DNA of 19,688 nucleotides from Brevibacterium picturae (GCF_030453725.1 NZ_JAKDJU010000047.1:1-19688), one strand, 5' to 3'. Shown: positions 7,294-17,558, numbered from the stretch's first letter. Numbers and translations: made by a program. Notes: a model not told the origin generated them from the letters alone.

Positions 7294-7353
7294 AGCAACC
7301 CTTCGGTCGCTGAGCACCCCGTAGCGAGGTTGCTCAGCGACCGAAGGGTTGCT
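7294..7353. repeat. GCAACC-type palindrome, copy 3 (3' of guaD)
   Basis: Arms 7294-7318 and 7328-7353 pair perfectly apart from one base missing in the left inner box (GCACC for GCAACC). The loop is 9 bases. The variable 13-base segment differs from copies 1 and 2 yet is fully complementary across the stem. It lies 90 bases after the guaD stop and separates the xdh-guaD unit from hyi, so it is a likely terminator. The 90 bases between it and guaD hold nothing else I recognise. Confidence 0.85.
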
Positions 7354-7443
7354 GAGATTCAGAAGGTCGGCCTGCGGCGGCCCTGCTGCGGAAGTCGGCG
7401 CAGCAGAGTTCAGGGCGCCAGTATGCCCAGAGGCACAGTGTGT

Positions 7444-8730
7444 CTAGCCTTTGACGAGGCCTCCATCGACCCACACGCGGGTGATGTCGGCCGGTGTCCC
7501 CATGGCGAAGATCTTCGCCAGGGCGTCCTCGTCGCTGCTGGCGTGTTCGAGACCCACCGCCAGGGGCTGGCCCGCAGCGGGTGAGATATAGGCGGCGTCG
7601 AAGCGTTTGCCCACGGACAGGTCGCCCACATCGTCGCTGAGTTCGAGCGCCTCGGCGCCGGCGGCTGTGGCCAGGTGCAGCAGGTGAGCTGAGCTCAGCG
7701 GCAGGCCTCCCGAGGGGTCGAGCTGCTGCATGAAGTAGGCCTGGACGCCCTCCTTGAGCAGGGAGAACCCTGTTCCCGCGCCCACGTCGGAGCCGAGCGC
7801 GACGCGCACCCCGGCTTCGATGTGCCGACGCAGCGGGAAGAATCCGCTCGCCAGGTTCGAATTCGAGGTCGGACAGTGCGCCGAGGCGGCCCCGACCTCG
7901 GCCATTCGTGCCAGTTCACGGTCGCTGGGGTGGACATTGTGGGCCATGATCGTGCGCCGGCCCAGCAGACCGGCCCGGTCGTAGGTGTCGAGATAGTCGC
8001 GTGCTTCGGGAAACATCTCGGCCACACCGGCGATCTCGTCATGGTTCTCGTTGAGGTGAGAGGTGACCCAGATACCCGGGTTATCAGCCACCACCTGCCC
8101 ACCGGCGGCCAACAGCTCCTGCCCGGCGGAGAAGGAGAAGCGCGGGGTGAGCGCATACCGGAGGTGGCCTTTGCCGTGCCAGCGGTCGATGAGGCCCTGA
8201 CTCTCGGACACCGACCGCTCCACGCTCGTCAGCAGTTCTTCCGGGAGGATCCGGTCACTGGTGACCAGGCCCGACGTGATCCGCAGACCCGCCTCGGCGG
8301 CTCGGGAGAACAGCGCGTCGACGGCAGTGGCGAAATGCGAACCGAAGACCATCGCCGAGGTGGTCCCTGCCGACGTCAGTCCGGTGAGGAATTCGTCGGC
8401 CAGGGTCTGCGCATAGGCCTCGTCGCCGAGCTTGGCCTCCTCGGGCAGGGCGCAGTGGTCGAGCCATTCGAGCAGGGGTTTGCCGAGGTAGCCGATGGCG
8501 CGGATCTGCGGGTAGTGGACGTGGGTGTCGACGAGGCCGGGGATGAGCACTCCGGAGCGCAGGTCGACCACCTCGGCGTCGGGATGGGCAGCCACCGCGC
8601 TCGGATAGTCGGTGCGGGCGATGATGAGGCCGTCGTCGACGACGAGCGCGAGGTCCGCATCGGAACGCAGCTCACCTCCGGCGAAGGGGTCGGTGGGTGT
8701 GTCGAAGACTCGGGCACGGTAGATGAACAT
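7444..8730 (-). CDS. guaD: Guanine deaminase
   Basis: This 428-residue zinc amidohydrolase deaminates guanine to xanthine, which feeds the xanthine dehydrogenase encoded just upstream. The motifs are PGLVDTHVHYPQ (H70 and H72 as zinc ligands), SHLNEN, AHNVHPSD and LGSDVGAGTGFS with the metal-binding Asp. HCPTSNSNLASGFFPL is the signature that separates GuaD from other amidohydrolases. Length is normal. The ATG at 8730 is preceded by AGGAAG about 12 bases upstream. It follows xdhC by 61 bases on the same strand and is probably the last gene of the xdhABC-guaD unit. Confidence 0.93.
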   Translation of the reverse strand: MFIYRARVFDTPTDPFAGGELRSDADLALVVDDGLIIARTDYPSAVAAHPDAEVVDLRSGVLIPGLVDTHVHYPQIRAIGYLGKPLLEWLDHCALPEEAKLGDEAYAQTLADEFLTGLTSAGTTSAMVFGSHFATAVDALFSRAAEAGLRITSGLVTSDRILPEELLTSVERSVSESQGLIDRWHGKGHLRYALTPRFSFSAGQELLAAGGQVVADNPGIWVTSHLNENHDEIAGVAEMFPEARDYLDTYDRAGLLGRRTIMAHNVHPSDRELARMAEVGAASAHCPTSNSNLASGFFPLRRHIEAGVRVALGSDVGAGTGFSLLKEGVQAYFMQQLDPSGGLPLSSAHLLHLATAAGAEALELSDDVGDLSVGKRFDAAYISPAAGQPLAVGLEHASSDEDALAKIFAMGTPADITRVWVDGGLVKG

Positions 8731-8791
8731 AGTGGTGGTGCTTCCTGTGAAGTGACAAACAGTGGTGTCTGGTTCGGTGTGACGCCTCGGG

Positions 8792-9576
8792 TCAGCCCAT
8801 GCGGGTCAGCAGGTCGGCGGCGACGCTGAGAGCGATCGTCGCCGGCTGCTTTCCGGGCAGATCGGACAGACCGATGGGGCAGTCGATGGTGTCGACGGTT
8901 TCGGGGGTGTGGCCTTCGGCGATGAGGTTCTTTCTGAACCGCTGCCATTTGGCGCTCGAGCCGATGAGCCCGATGGAGCCCAGGTCGCCGCGGGTCAGCG
9001 CCGCATCGCAGAGGTGCAGATCCTCGGCGTGGTCGTGCGTCATGATGAGGACGTGCGTGCCCGCCGGCAGGACGGTCAGCACCTCCTCTCCGACGACGGC
9101 GAACTCACGATGAATCGCCGCCACCGGCGGCTCCAGACGGTCGAGCTCCTCGAGATGCTCGGGACGGGAGTCGCTGACGTGGACGTCGATGTCGTGACGG
9201 GCCAGGATCCGGGTCAGTTCGAGACCGATGTTGCCGATCCCGAAGATCGCCACCGAGGCGGGCACGGGCAGCGGCTCGAGCAGCACGTTGACCTCCCCGC
9301 CGCAGCATTGGCGCCCGTATTTGGCCGGTGCCTTGTCGTTGAGCCGCAGCGTGAGCATCTCGGGTGCGGACGACGACTCGGATGCGAGGATCTCGCGGGC
9401 GCGGGTGACGGCCGTCATCTCCAGATTGCCGCCGCCGATGGTCCCATGCAGGTCATCGGCGGTGACGATCAGCTTCGCTCCGGCCTCACGCGGGGCGTGC
9501 CCGCGGACCGCGGCGAGAGTGACGAGGACGGCCGGGACTCGAGAAGCACGAAGCTCGGCCGCTGTGTCCATCCAAG

Positions 9577-9580
<4 letters not shown>
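8792..9580 (-). CDS. xdhC: XdhC, molybdenum cofactor insertion/sulfuration chaperone for xanthine dehydrogenase
   Basis: This 262-residue protein belongs to the XdhC/CoxI family. Family members bind molybdenum cofactor and help its sulfuration and insertion into xanthine dehydrogenase; they are not part of the mature enzyme. The N-terminal XdhC_CoxI domain is shown by GAKLIVTADDLHGTIGG (about 34-50) and by C92-C93 in QCCGGEV. A Rossmann-like C-terminal domain begins at FGIGNIGLELTRIL (about 113-126). Its start ATG overlaps the xdhB stop in an ATGA arrangement, so translation is probably coupled. The order xdhA-xdhB-xdhC is the classical one. Confidence 0.93.
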
Positions 9581-12005
<2,425 letters not shown>

Positions 12006-12009
<4 letters not shown>

Positions 12010-13466
12010 CGTCCTGCCTCCTGTTCGGCATAGAAGCGTTCCAACGAGGACCGCAGCATCGCGGTCCGGTATTTCGCACTCGCTCGGTGATCATCCATCG
12101 GGGTGCCTTCGGCGGCCAACGTCTCGGCCGCACCGTGCACGGTCTCAAGAGTCCAGGGTGACCCTTCCAGCAGAGCCTCGGTGGCTGTGGCGCGCAAGGG
12201 GGTGGCAGCCACGCCGCCGAGTCCCAGCCGAGCTTTGGTCACGACCTGGTCCTCGACGTTCACGGCGTAGCCGATGGCGACGGAGGAGATGTCGTCGAAG
12301 CGGCGCTTCGCGATCTTCTGGAACGAGGTCATCGGCGACAGCGGCAGCGGGATGCGAACTGCGGTGATGAGTTCGTCCGCGCTGCGCACGGTCTGCCGGT
12401 AGCCGGTGAAGTACTCGGCCAGATCCACGACCCGTGACCCCCTCGCCGAGGTGAGCACGAGCTGTGCGTCCAGGGCCAGGAGTGCCGGCGGGGTGTCACC
12501 GATGGGTGATCCCGTGCCGAGGTTTCCGCCGATGGTGGCGGCGTTGCGGATGAGGCGGGAGGCGAACTGCGGGATCAGTTTGCCCAGCAGCGGGATCGAG
12601 CCGGCGAGTTCGCGTTCGAGTTCACTCAGGGTCTGGGCAGCACCGAGTTCGATGTACTCGTCGGTGCGAGCGATGGTGCGCAGTTCGGGCAGGCGGTCGA
12701 TGGCGAGCATCGATTTGGCGCGTGCGCCCTTGATGTTGACCTCGACGCCCCAGTCGGTGGCGCCGGCGACGACGAGGACCTCGGGTTCGCCCGCCAGGAT
12801 GTCGAGCGCCTCGGCGAGGGTGGAAGGACGGCGGAAGCGTCCGGTCTCGCCGGTGGCCGTATCGGCTCGGTGGATGTCCGTGCTCGCCGAGGCGGGTGCC
12901 GGTCGGTCTCGGCGCTCGGCGACCCAGTCGCCGGGTTCGGGCTGGCCGAGGGCGTAGGCGGCGTCGCGGATGGGACGGTAGCCGGTGCAGCGGCAGAGGT
13001 TGCCGGACAGGGAGTGGATGTCGAAGCCGTTGGGACCGCAGTGATGGTCGGCGGCGTCGGCGGCACGTTCGGGCCGGTAGTATTCGGCGGCCATGGAGCA
13101 GATGAAGCCGGGGGTGCAGTATCCGCATTGGGATCCGCCGCGCACGGCCATCTCTTCCTGGACCGGGTGCACGGACTCTGCGTCGGCGAGGCCTTCGGCC
13201 GTGATGACCTCCTGGCCATCGAGTGCGGCGGCCGGCAGCAGGCACGAGTTGATCGAGGTCCAGCGGGTTGACCCATCGGCGTCGGGGCGGGCGACCATGA
13301 TCGCGCAGGCCCCGCATTCGCCTTCGGCGCAGCCTTCCTTTGCTGCGGTGAGGCCGACTCCGCGGAGAAAGTCCAGGGCATTGGTATGTGGGGGGCCGTC
13401 GAATTCGTGAGCTGTCGAGTTCACCGAAATCTGGGCGGTGGAACGTTGTGTTGCCGGGGCAGACAT
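12006..13466 (-). CDS. xdhA: Xanthine dehydrogenase, fused 2Fe-2S and FAD subunit
   Basis: This 486-residue subunit carries electrons from the molybdenum subunit through two iron-sulfur clusters to FAD and NAD. The plant-ferredoxin-like cluster uses C46, C51, C54 (EGCAEGECGACA) and C75. The second cluster uses C114, C117 (QCGYCTPG) and C158, C160 (GNLCRCTGYRPI). The FAD domain starts near 190, with VVAGATDWGVEV and ATIGGNLGTGSPIGDTPPAL. Iron-sulfur and FAD modules are in one chain, as in the bacterial XdhA type, not in separate subunits. The frame is open for 29 codons further upstream, but AGGAGGT seven bases before ATG 13466 fixes this start. It is the first gene of xdhABC-guaD, with a shared operator about 47 bases upstream. 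Confidence 0.94.
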
Positions 13467-13512
13467 CGCACTTACCTCCTGCGCCTCGTCTCTGCGGCGC
13501 ACAGTGCATGGT

Positions 13513-13530
13513 TGGAACAATTGCTTCGTT
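13513..13530 (-). promoter_or_regulatory. Shared 18-bp operator, xdhA copy
   Basis: The reverse strand reads AACGAAGCAATTGTTCCA, matching the permease and hyi copies at 10 of the 12 conserved positions outside the central six. No convincing -35/-10 pair was found for xdhA; GATAAC at 13545-13550 is a weak -10 candidate. Confidence 0.5.
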
Positions 13531-13595
13531 CTTCGAAACTTCTGGTTATCCATGCGAACAGCAGCGAAGAACGTGGTGTCGAGGTGACGGGGTGG

Positions 13596-13637
13596 CCCAG
13601 TTGGCTGGGTGGCCCGTCAGTGCAGCGACTGACGGGC
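13596..13637 (-). terminator. Tandem hairpins between the permease and xdhA
   Basis: A perfect hairpin has arms GCCCGTCAGT 13612-13621 and ACTGACGGGC 13628-13637 with a 6-base loop. It is followed on the transcribed strand by a smaller CCCAG/CTGGG hairpin (13596-13609). They start 58 bases after the permease stop and lie upstream of the xdhA operator. No T-tract is present. Confidence 0.6.
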
Positions 13638-13695
13638 TCTCAATCGCCGTGTGCGATCTGGCCCTTTCCCCAAGCAAGATGTCCAATCATTTCAC

Positions 13696-15177
13696 TCATC
13701 CACCCAACATAGCCGATATCGGTCCGCGAACGAAGTACAGCACGAATCCTGCCGACACGACCCAGAGGAGCCAGTGCACGTCCCGGCCGCGCTTGCTCAT
13801 CGCGTGGATGAGGGCCCAGGAGATGAATCCGACGCCGATTCCGTTGGCGATCGAGTAGGTCAGCGGCATCGTGACCATGGTCAGGAACACCGGCAGCGAG
13901 GTGCGGAAGTCGCTCATGTCGATCTCGCGGATCTGCGTGACCATCATGGCGCCGACGACGACGAGTGCGGCGGCTCCGGCCTCCATCGGAATGACTCCGA
14001 TGAGCGGTGCGAAGAACATCGAGACCAGGAACAGTCCGCCGGTGATGCAGGCGGCGAGTCCGGTGCGTGCGCCTTCGGCGATGCCGGCCGCTGCGTCGAC
14101 GAACACGGTGTTCGACGAGGCGGAGGCTCCACCACCGGCGACGGCGCCGAGACCCTCGACGACGAATGCGCCGCGGATGCGGGGGAACATTCCGTCAGAG
14201 GTCTGCAGTCCGGCGCTGCGGGCCAGTCCGGTCATCGTGCCCATGGCGTCGAAGAAGTTCGTGAACACCAGGGTGAAGACCAGCATCGTGGCGGCGAGCA
14301 CGCCGATGCGCTCAAAGGATCCGATGAGGTCGAAGGCTCCGATGAGGGAGAAGTCCGGCAGAGCGAGGATCTGGCCGGGGATCTCGGGGGCGGAGAGGTT
14401 CCAGCCCACGGGGTCCGGGTTGACCGGGTCACCCACGGTGCCCAGTTTCGCGAAGGCCTGGATGACCATCGCGACGATCGTGGCCACGATCATGCCGATG
14501 AGGATTCCGCCCGGCACCTTGCGTGCGACGAGGATGCCGATGAGGATCAGGGCGAACAGGAACACCGCCGTCGGCAGGGACGCGATCGACCCGTTCTGGC
14601 CCAGCTGAACCGGTGGGCCTTCCGGGGTGCGGGTGACGAACCCGGAGTTGACGAAGCCGATGAACGCGATGAACAGGCCGATGCCGACCGTGATCGCGAC
14701 CTTGAGGGCATGCGGCACGGCGTTGAAGATCGCTGTGCGGATGCCGGTGGCTCCGAGCACGACGATGATGATGCCGTTGATGACCACGAGCCCCATGGCC
14801 TCGGCCCAGGTGACCTCCTGGACCACCGAGACGGCCAGGAAGCTGTTCATGCCCAGTCCCGCGGCGAGAGCGAACGGGAGCTTCGCGACGACTCCGAACA
14901 GGATCGTGATGACGCCGGCGATGAGGCCGGTGACCGCGGTCAGTTGGGCGAAGTCGAGCGACCCGCCCGCGACGTCCTCGGATCCGCCCAGGATGAGCGG
15001 GTTGAGGACGACGATGTAGGCCATCGCGACGAAGGCGACGATGCCTCCGCGGATTTCCTGTCTGATCGAGGAGCCACGCGATGTGATTTCGAAGAATCGG
15101 TCGAGTAAGCCCGGACTTCCGGTGCTTTCGGGGACGGTTGTCGTATCCCGCCCTTGGTCGTTGTCAGCCATTTTCAT
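13696..15177 (-). CDS. Purine permease, NCS2 family, AzgA-like (guanine/hypoxanthine/adenine type)
   Basis: This 493-residue integral membrane transporter imports purine bases by proton symport, if it follows its family. Features of the AzgA branch are GGIVAFVAMAYIVVLNPLIL (about 44-63), LPFALAAGLGMNSFLAV in the first third, the hydrophilic GGGASASSNTVFVDAAAG and then EGARTGL of the substrate/symport region. I see about 12-14 hydrophobic segments. It starts at ATG 15177, with AGAGG six bases upstream; an in-frame ATG two codons later is also possible. Substrate cannot be fixed from sequence, but guanine or hypoxanthine fits its neighbours guaD and xdhABC. It has its own promoter, operator and downstream hairpins, so it is probably a single-gene unit. 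Confidence 0.9.
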   Translation of the reverse strand: MKMADNDQGRDTTTVPESTGSPGLLDRFFEITSRGSSIRQEIRGGIVAFVAMAYIVVLNPLILGGSEDVAGGSLDFAQLTAVTGLIAGVITILFGVVAKLPFALAAGLGMNSFLAVSVVQEVTWAEAMGLVVINGIIIVVLGATGIRTAIFNAVPHALKVAITVGIGLFIAFIGFVNSGFVTRTPEGPPVQLGQNGSIASLPTAVFLFALILIGILVARKVPGGILIGMIVATIVAMVIQAFAKLGTVGDPVNPDPVGWNLSAPEIPGQILALPDFSLIGAFDLIGSFERIGVLAATMLVFTLVFTNFFDAMGTMTGLARSAGLQTSDGMFPRIRGAFVVEGLGAVAGGGASASSNTVFVDAAAGIAEGARTGLAACITGGLFLVSMFFAPLIGVIPMEAGAAALVVVGAMMVTQIREIDMSDFRTSLPVFLTMVTMPLTYSIANGIGVGFISWALIHAMSKRGRDVHWLLWVVSAGFVLYFVRGPISAMLGG

Positions 15178-15257
15178 GGACCACCTCTAGTTGTTCGATT
15201 TGATCAGCCGTCGGCATCATCGTCGACGGCCATGCGCCTTGAACATGCGCAGAGAAG

Positions 15258-15301
15258 CGGAAGCCACTTCCATAATAGAAATTTCCTTTCACATCATGGA
15301 A
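15258..15301. repeat. Nested GGAA/TTCC inverted repeats in the permease leader
   Basis: The perfect GGAAGccaCTTCC lies at 15259-15271, GAAATTTC at 15278-15285, and TTCCAT (15268-15273) mirrors ATGGAA (15296-15301). CGGAAG at 15258 also mirrors CTTCCG at 15307-15312. The cluster adjoins the shared operator and may give extra sites for the same regulator. Confidence 0.5.
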
Positions 15302-15314
15302 AAACACTTCCGTT
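15297..15314 (-). promoter_or_regulatory. Shared 18-bp operator, permease copy
   Basis: The reverse strand reads AACGGAAGTGTTTTTCCA, with all 12 non-central positions identical to the hyi copy. It begins 11 bases downstream of the predicted -10, almost the same geometry as at hyi, as expected for a repressor that blocks initiation. Confidence 0.6.
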
Positions 15315-15324
15315 CCGACTGACC

Positions 15325-15353
15325 AGTTAAGTCTGTTTTGCATAATGTGTCAA
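15325..15353 (-). promoter_or_regulatory. Predicted permease promoter
   Basis: On the reverse strand there is a perfect TTGACA (-35, 15348-15353), a 17-bp spacer and a weak TTAACT (-10, 15325-15330). The leader would be about 140 bases long; besides the operators it holds one small hairpin (arms 15207-15213 and 15224-15230). Confidence 0.45.
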
Positions 15354-15354
15354 C

Positions 15355-15372
15355 GATCACAGCTTGATCACA
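15355..15372. promoter_or_regulatory. GATCACA direct repeats one helical turn apart
   Basis: GATCACA occurs at 15355-15361 and 15366-15372, an 11-bp period, right behind the permease -35. This is a typical activator position. The regulator is unknown. Confidence 0.4.
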
Positions 15373-15455
15373 CTGATTGACAACGGCCAGCTCGCCCCTC
15401 TCGGCCACACGCCATCATCGCAAATGCCGAGCCGACGCCCACCATCGGGGGCAGA

Positions 15456-15492
15456 GAGGGCCTCGCGGCGGCGGGGAGGGCCTCGCGGCGGC
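15456..15492. repeat. Two copies of a 17-bp GC-rich unit
   Basis: GAGGGCCTCGCGGCGGC occurs at 15456-15472 and 15476-15492 (20-bp period) in the gap between the permease promoter and the tRNA terminator. No gene is seen in 15373-15539. Confidence 0.7.
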
Positions 15493-15539
15493 AGACAAGG
15501 CGGAACGTCAAGCCAGAGGCCGGCGATGGTGAAATGGCA

Positions 15540-15581
15540 AAGGCCCCGAACATCCTGTTTGACCAGGGCGTTCGGGGCCTT
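15540..15581 (-). terminator. Terminator of tRNA-Ser
   Basis: Arms 15540-15551 and 15570-15581 (12 bp, AAGGCCCCGAAC type) flank an 18-base loop, 9 bases after the tRNA 3' end. On the reverse strand a T-containing stretch (CCTTTGCCATTTC) follows, consistent with an intrinsic terminator. Confidence 0.8.
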
Positions 15582-15590
15582 GCACAGCGG

Positions 15591-15678
15591 CGGTGGCGGT
15601 GGGATTTGAACCCACGGTAGGGGGATGCCCTACACGACATTTCGAGTGTCGCACCTTCGGCCGCTCGGACACGCCACC
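15591..15678 (-). tRNA. tRNA-Ser (anticodon CGA)
   Basis: This 88-base tRNA has acceptor arms GGTGGCG and CGCCACC with discriminator G, a D-arm with GAGCGGCC, an anticodon loop CTCGAAA (anticodon CGA at 15642-15644), the long variable arm of type II tRNAs (GTAGGGCATCCCCCTAC) and a T-loop TTCAAAT. It reads UCG serine codons. CCA is not encoded. Confidence 0.97.
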
Positions 15679-15687
15679 GCGGACAAC

Positions 15688-15715
15688 ATTACAGTTATGC
15701 CCGGGTGGCGTCCAA
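15688..15715 (-). promoter_or_regulatory. Predicted tRNA-Ser promoter
   Basis: On the reverse strand there is TTGGAC (15710-15715), a 16-bp spacer and TGTAAT (15688-15693), ending nine bases before the mature tRNA 5' end. Confidence 0.45.
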
Positions 15716-15767
15716 ATCGAGAGGCAGTGACCTGAGCCACTGTTCTGATGTCACCTCGCAGCCTCGC

Positions 15768-16214
15768 TCAACCAGCGGGACTCCCCCGCTTCGCGGCAAA
15801 GAAATCCCTGAGCAGCGCACTGCACCTACTCGCTGCGACCCCGGAGTAGACCTCTGGGTGATGCAGGGCCGCACGGTCTCGCAGCAGATCCCAGACAGAC
15901 CCTGCAGCACCCGCCTTCTCGTCGAATGCACCGTAGACGACCCGAGCAATCCGCGATCCGACCACCGCGCCTGCGCACATCGCACAGGGCTCAAGGGTGG
16001 CCACAAGGGTGGCGCCGTCGAGGCGCCAGCGCCCGGTCGCCTCGGCGGCATTGCGCAGCGCCATGAGCTCGGCATGCCCGAGCGGATCCTGATCGACCTC
16101 GCGTCGATTGTGACCGCGCCCGATCACCGAACCGTCGCTGTCGAGGACCACGGCCCCGACGGGAACGTCGTCATGCTCGCCTGCCAGGGCCGCCTCGGCG
16201 AGGGCGAGTTCCAT
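15768..16214 (-). CDS. tadA: tRNA(Arg)-specific adenosine deaminase TadA
   Basis: This 148-residue zinc deaminase converts the wobble adenosine of tRNA-Arg(ACG) to inosine. The zinc site is H47-A48-E49 (the Glu is the proton shuttle) with C77 and C80 in LEPCAMC. VPVGAVVL near 17-24 and GAAGSVWDLL in the C-terminal half match E. coli TadA closely. The start is uncertain. ATG 16214 lacks a ribosome binding site, and the in-frame codons before it (HFQDW) resemble the native N-terminus of other TadA proteins. However, no ATG or GTG lies in frame upstream before the preceding stop. It follows the partner gene by 59 bases and is probably co-transcribed with it. Confidence 0.92.
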   Translation of the reverse strand: MELALAEAALAGEHDDVPVGAVVLDSDGSVIGRGHNRREVDQDPLGHAELMALRNAAEATGRWRLDGATLVATLEPCAMCAGAVVGSRIARVVYGAFDEKAGAAGSVWDLLRDRAALHHPEVYSGVAASRCSALLRDFFAAKRGSPAG

Positions 16215-16273
16215 CCAGTCCTGGAAGTGCGTGTGAGCGCCGAAGCCGAGTTCCGCACTCTCCTCCGGTGAGC

Positions 16274-16825
16274 TCAGCGGGCGGCCTCGAGCTGGTCGGC
16301 GAACCCGACGGTCTCGCCGACGTGGGCGACGACGCGGGCAGGATCGGAGCGGTACTTCTCCACCTGCTCGATGAGATCAGCGGCGAGGACCCCACGGTCG
16401 GCATAGATCTCGGCATCGCCTGCCCATTCGGCGTCGGCGTCGAACTCGAGCATTGCGACGTCCTCATCGTCGTCGTCATCGTCATCTGCAGTCTCGTCTT
16501 CTTCGAGGCCGAACTCCTCTTCCGGCTCCGCCTCATAGGCGTCGGGCTGCGCATCGAGGAAATCGGCGAAGATCTCTGCGAAGGGGCTGAGCTCGACGGC
16601 ACGAAGGTCGGACAGGAAGACCTTGACCTCGTTGTTGTCGCAGACTCGCACGAGCCCGAACCATTCGTCCTCGTGTTCGATGACCGCGACCGATTCGCCG
16701 TCTTCCGCCCCGGCGGCTTGCATCATGTCGACGAGGCTGTCGAGGTCGGAGGCATCCCGAACATCGACATCGAGCGCACGAAAACCATCGCTTGATTCGG
16801 CAAGGATCTCAGTGAAGTAGGACAT
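16274..16825 (-). CDS. tRNA adenosine deaminase-associated protein
   Basis: This 183-residue acidic protein is of the actinobacterial family found next to tadA and named for that position; its molecular role is not established. It has a conserved N-terminal part (MSYFTEILAESSDG, then EWFGLVRV near 55-61 and VKVFLSDLRAV near 67-77). A very acidic linker includes a run of seven Asp (114-120). A C-terminal helical part has DLIEQVEKYRSDPARVVAHVGE. It starts at ATG 16825: GGAGG is only one base upstream, too close for a normal ribosome binding site. CACAAT six bases before the ATG could be a -10, so the mRNA may be leaderless. The gene is divergent from upp. Confidence 0.85.
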   Translation of the reverse strand: MSYFTEILAESSDGFRALDVDVRDASDLDSLVDMMQAAGAEDGESVAVIEHEDEWFGLVRVCDNNEVKVFLSDLRAVELSPFAEIFADFLDAQPDAYEAEPEEEFGLEEDETADDDDDDDEDVAMLEFDADAEWAGDAEIYADRGVLAADLIEQVEKYRSDPARVVAHVGETVGFADQLEAAR

Positions 16826-16890
16826 GCCTCCATTGTGACGGCTTCGGTGTCCTTTCACCACAGCCCGACGCGCGAAGATGAAAAGTTCCG

Positions 16891-16896
16891 TACCAT
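16891..16896 (+). promoter_or_regulatory. Putative -10 of a leaderless upp transcript
   Basis: TACCAT fits the actinobacterial TANNNT pattern and ends seven bases before the upp ATG, so transcription would begin at the start codon. No Shine-Dalgarno sequence and no clear -35 are visible. Confidence 0.4.
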
Positions 16897-16903
16897 TTCT
16901 CTT

Positions 16904-17542
16904 ATGCGCCTTCATGTAGCCGATCATCCGCTCATCGCCCACAAACTCAGCGTCCTGCGTGACCGGAGCACCGATTCCGCTCGGTTCCGTCAGCTCACCG
17001 AAGAGCTCGTGATGCTTCTCGCCTACGAGGCTACGCGGTCGGTGGCCGTCGAGGACAAGGAGATCACGACCCCCGTCACGACGTTCACCGGCACGCGCCT
17101 GGCCGAGCCCCGACCTGTCGTCGTCCCGATTCTGCGCGCGGGCCTGGGCATGCTCGACGGCATGCTGCGCATCCTCCCCACCGCCGAGGTCGGCTTCCTG
17201 GGGATGGTCCGCGATGAGGAGACCTTCGAGCCCAGCGCCTACGCAGATCGTCTGCCCGATGACCTCAGCGGGCGGCAGATCTTCGTCGTCGATCCCATGC
17301 TGGCGACGGGTGGAACCTTGGCCATGGCCATCGACTTCCTCCTCGCCCGAGGCGCCAGGGACGTCACCGCGGTCTGCCTCGTCAGCGCCCCGGAGGGTGT
17401 CGAACGGATCGAGAAGGATTACGCGGAGTCCGCGAACGTCGAGATCTACACGGCCGCGCTCGACGAGAGGCTCAATGAGAAGGGCTACATCGTCCCGGGC
17501 CTCGGTGACGCCGGTGACCGGATGTACGGAATCGTCGACTGA
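16904..17542 (+). CDS. upp: Uracil phosphoribosyltransferase
   Basis: This 212-residue pyrimidine salvage enzyme makes UMP from uracil and PRPP in the cytoplasm. The N-terminal MRLHVADHPLIAHKLSVLRD is typical of bacterial Upp. ILRAGLGMLDG lies at 76-86 and the PRPP loop VVDPMLATGGT at 128-138. GYIVPGLGDAGDRMYG near the C-terminus forms the uracil site. The frame is open 23 codons further upstream, but the family N-terminus begins at ATG 16904. With a TANNNT element seven bases away and no Shine-Dalgarno sequence, the mRNA is probably leaderless. It is divergent from the tadA partner gene. A short palindrome after the stop (17559-17571) is the only terminator candidate. Confidence 0.95.
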   Translation: MRLHVADHPLIAHKLSVLRDRSTDSARFRQLTEELVMLLAYEATRSVAVEDKEITTPVTTFTGTRLAEPRPVVVPILRAGLGMLDGMLRILPTAEVGFLGMVRDEETFEPSAYADRLPDDLSGRQIFVVDPMLATGGTLAMAIDFLLARGARDVTAVCLVSAPEGVERIEKDYAESANVEIYTAALDERLNEKGYIVPGLGDAGDRMYGIVD

Positions 17543-17558
17543 GCTGAGCCGGAGATCG

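Noticed and set aside
13651..15108. Long forward open frame (485 codons) opposite the permease
   Set aside because: It is the complement of the permease gene. Its product is His/Asp/Glu/Arg-rich low-complexity sequence without domains, as expected from GC-rich antisense frames, while the reverse strand encodes a complete AzgA-like transporter.
15164..15220. Small reverse ORF overlapping the permease start (begins MMPTAD)
   Set aside because: There is no ribosome binding site, no suggestive composition, and the overlap with the permease ATG looks accidental.
15178..15324. Purine riboswitch in the permease leader
   Set aside because: I found none of the conserved three-way-junction elements of purine aptamers. 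The leader is better explained by protein operators, though a covariance-model search would settle it.
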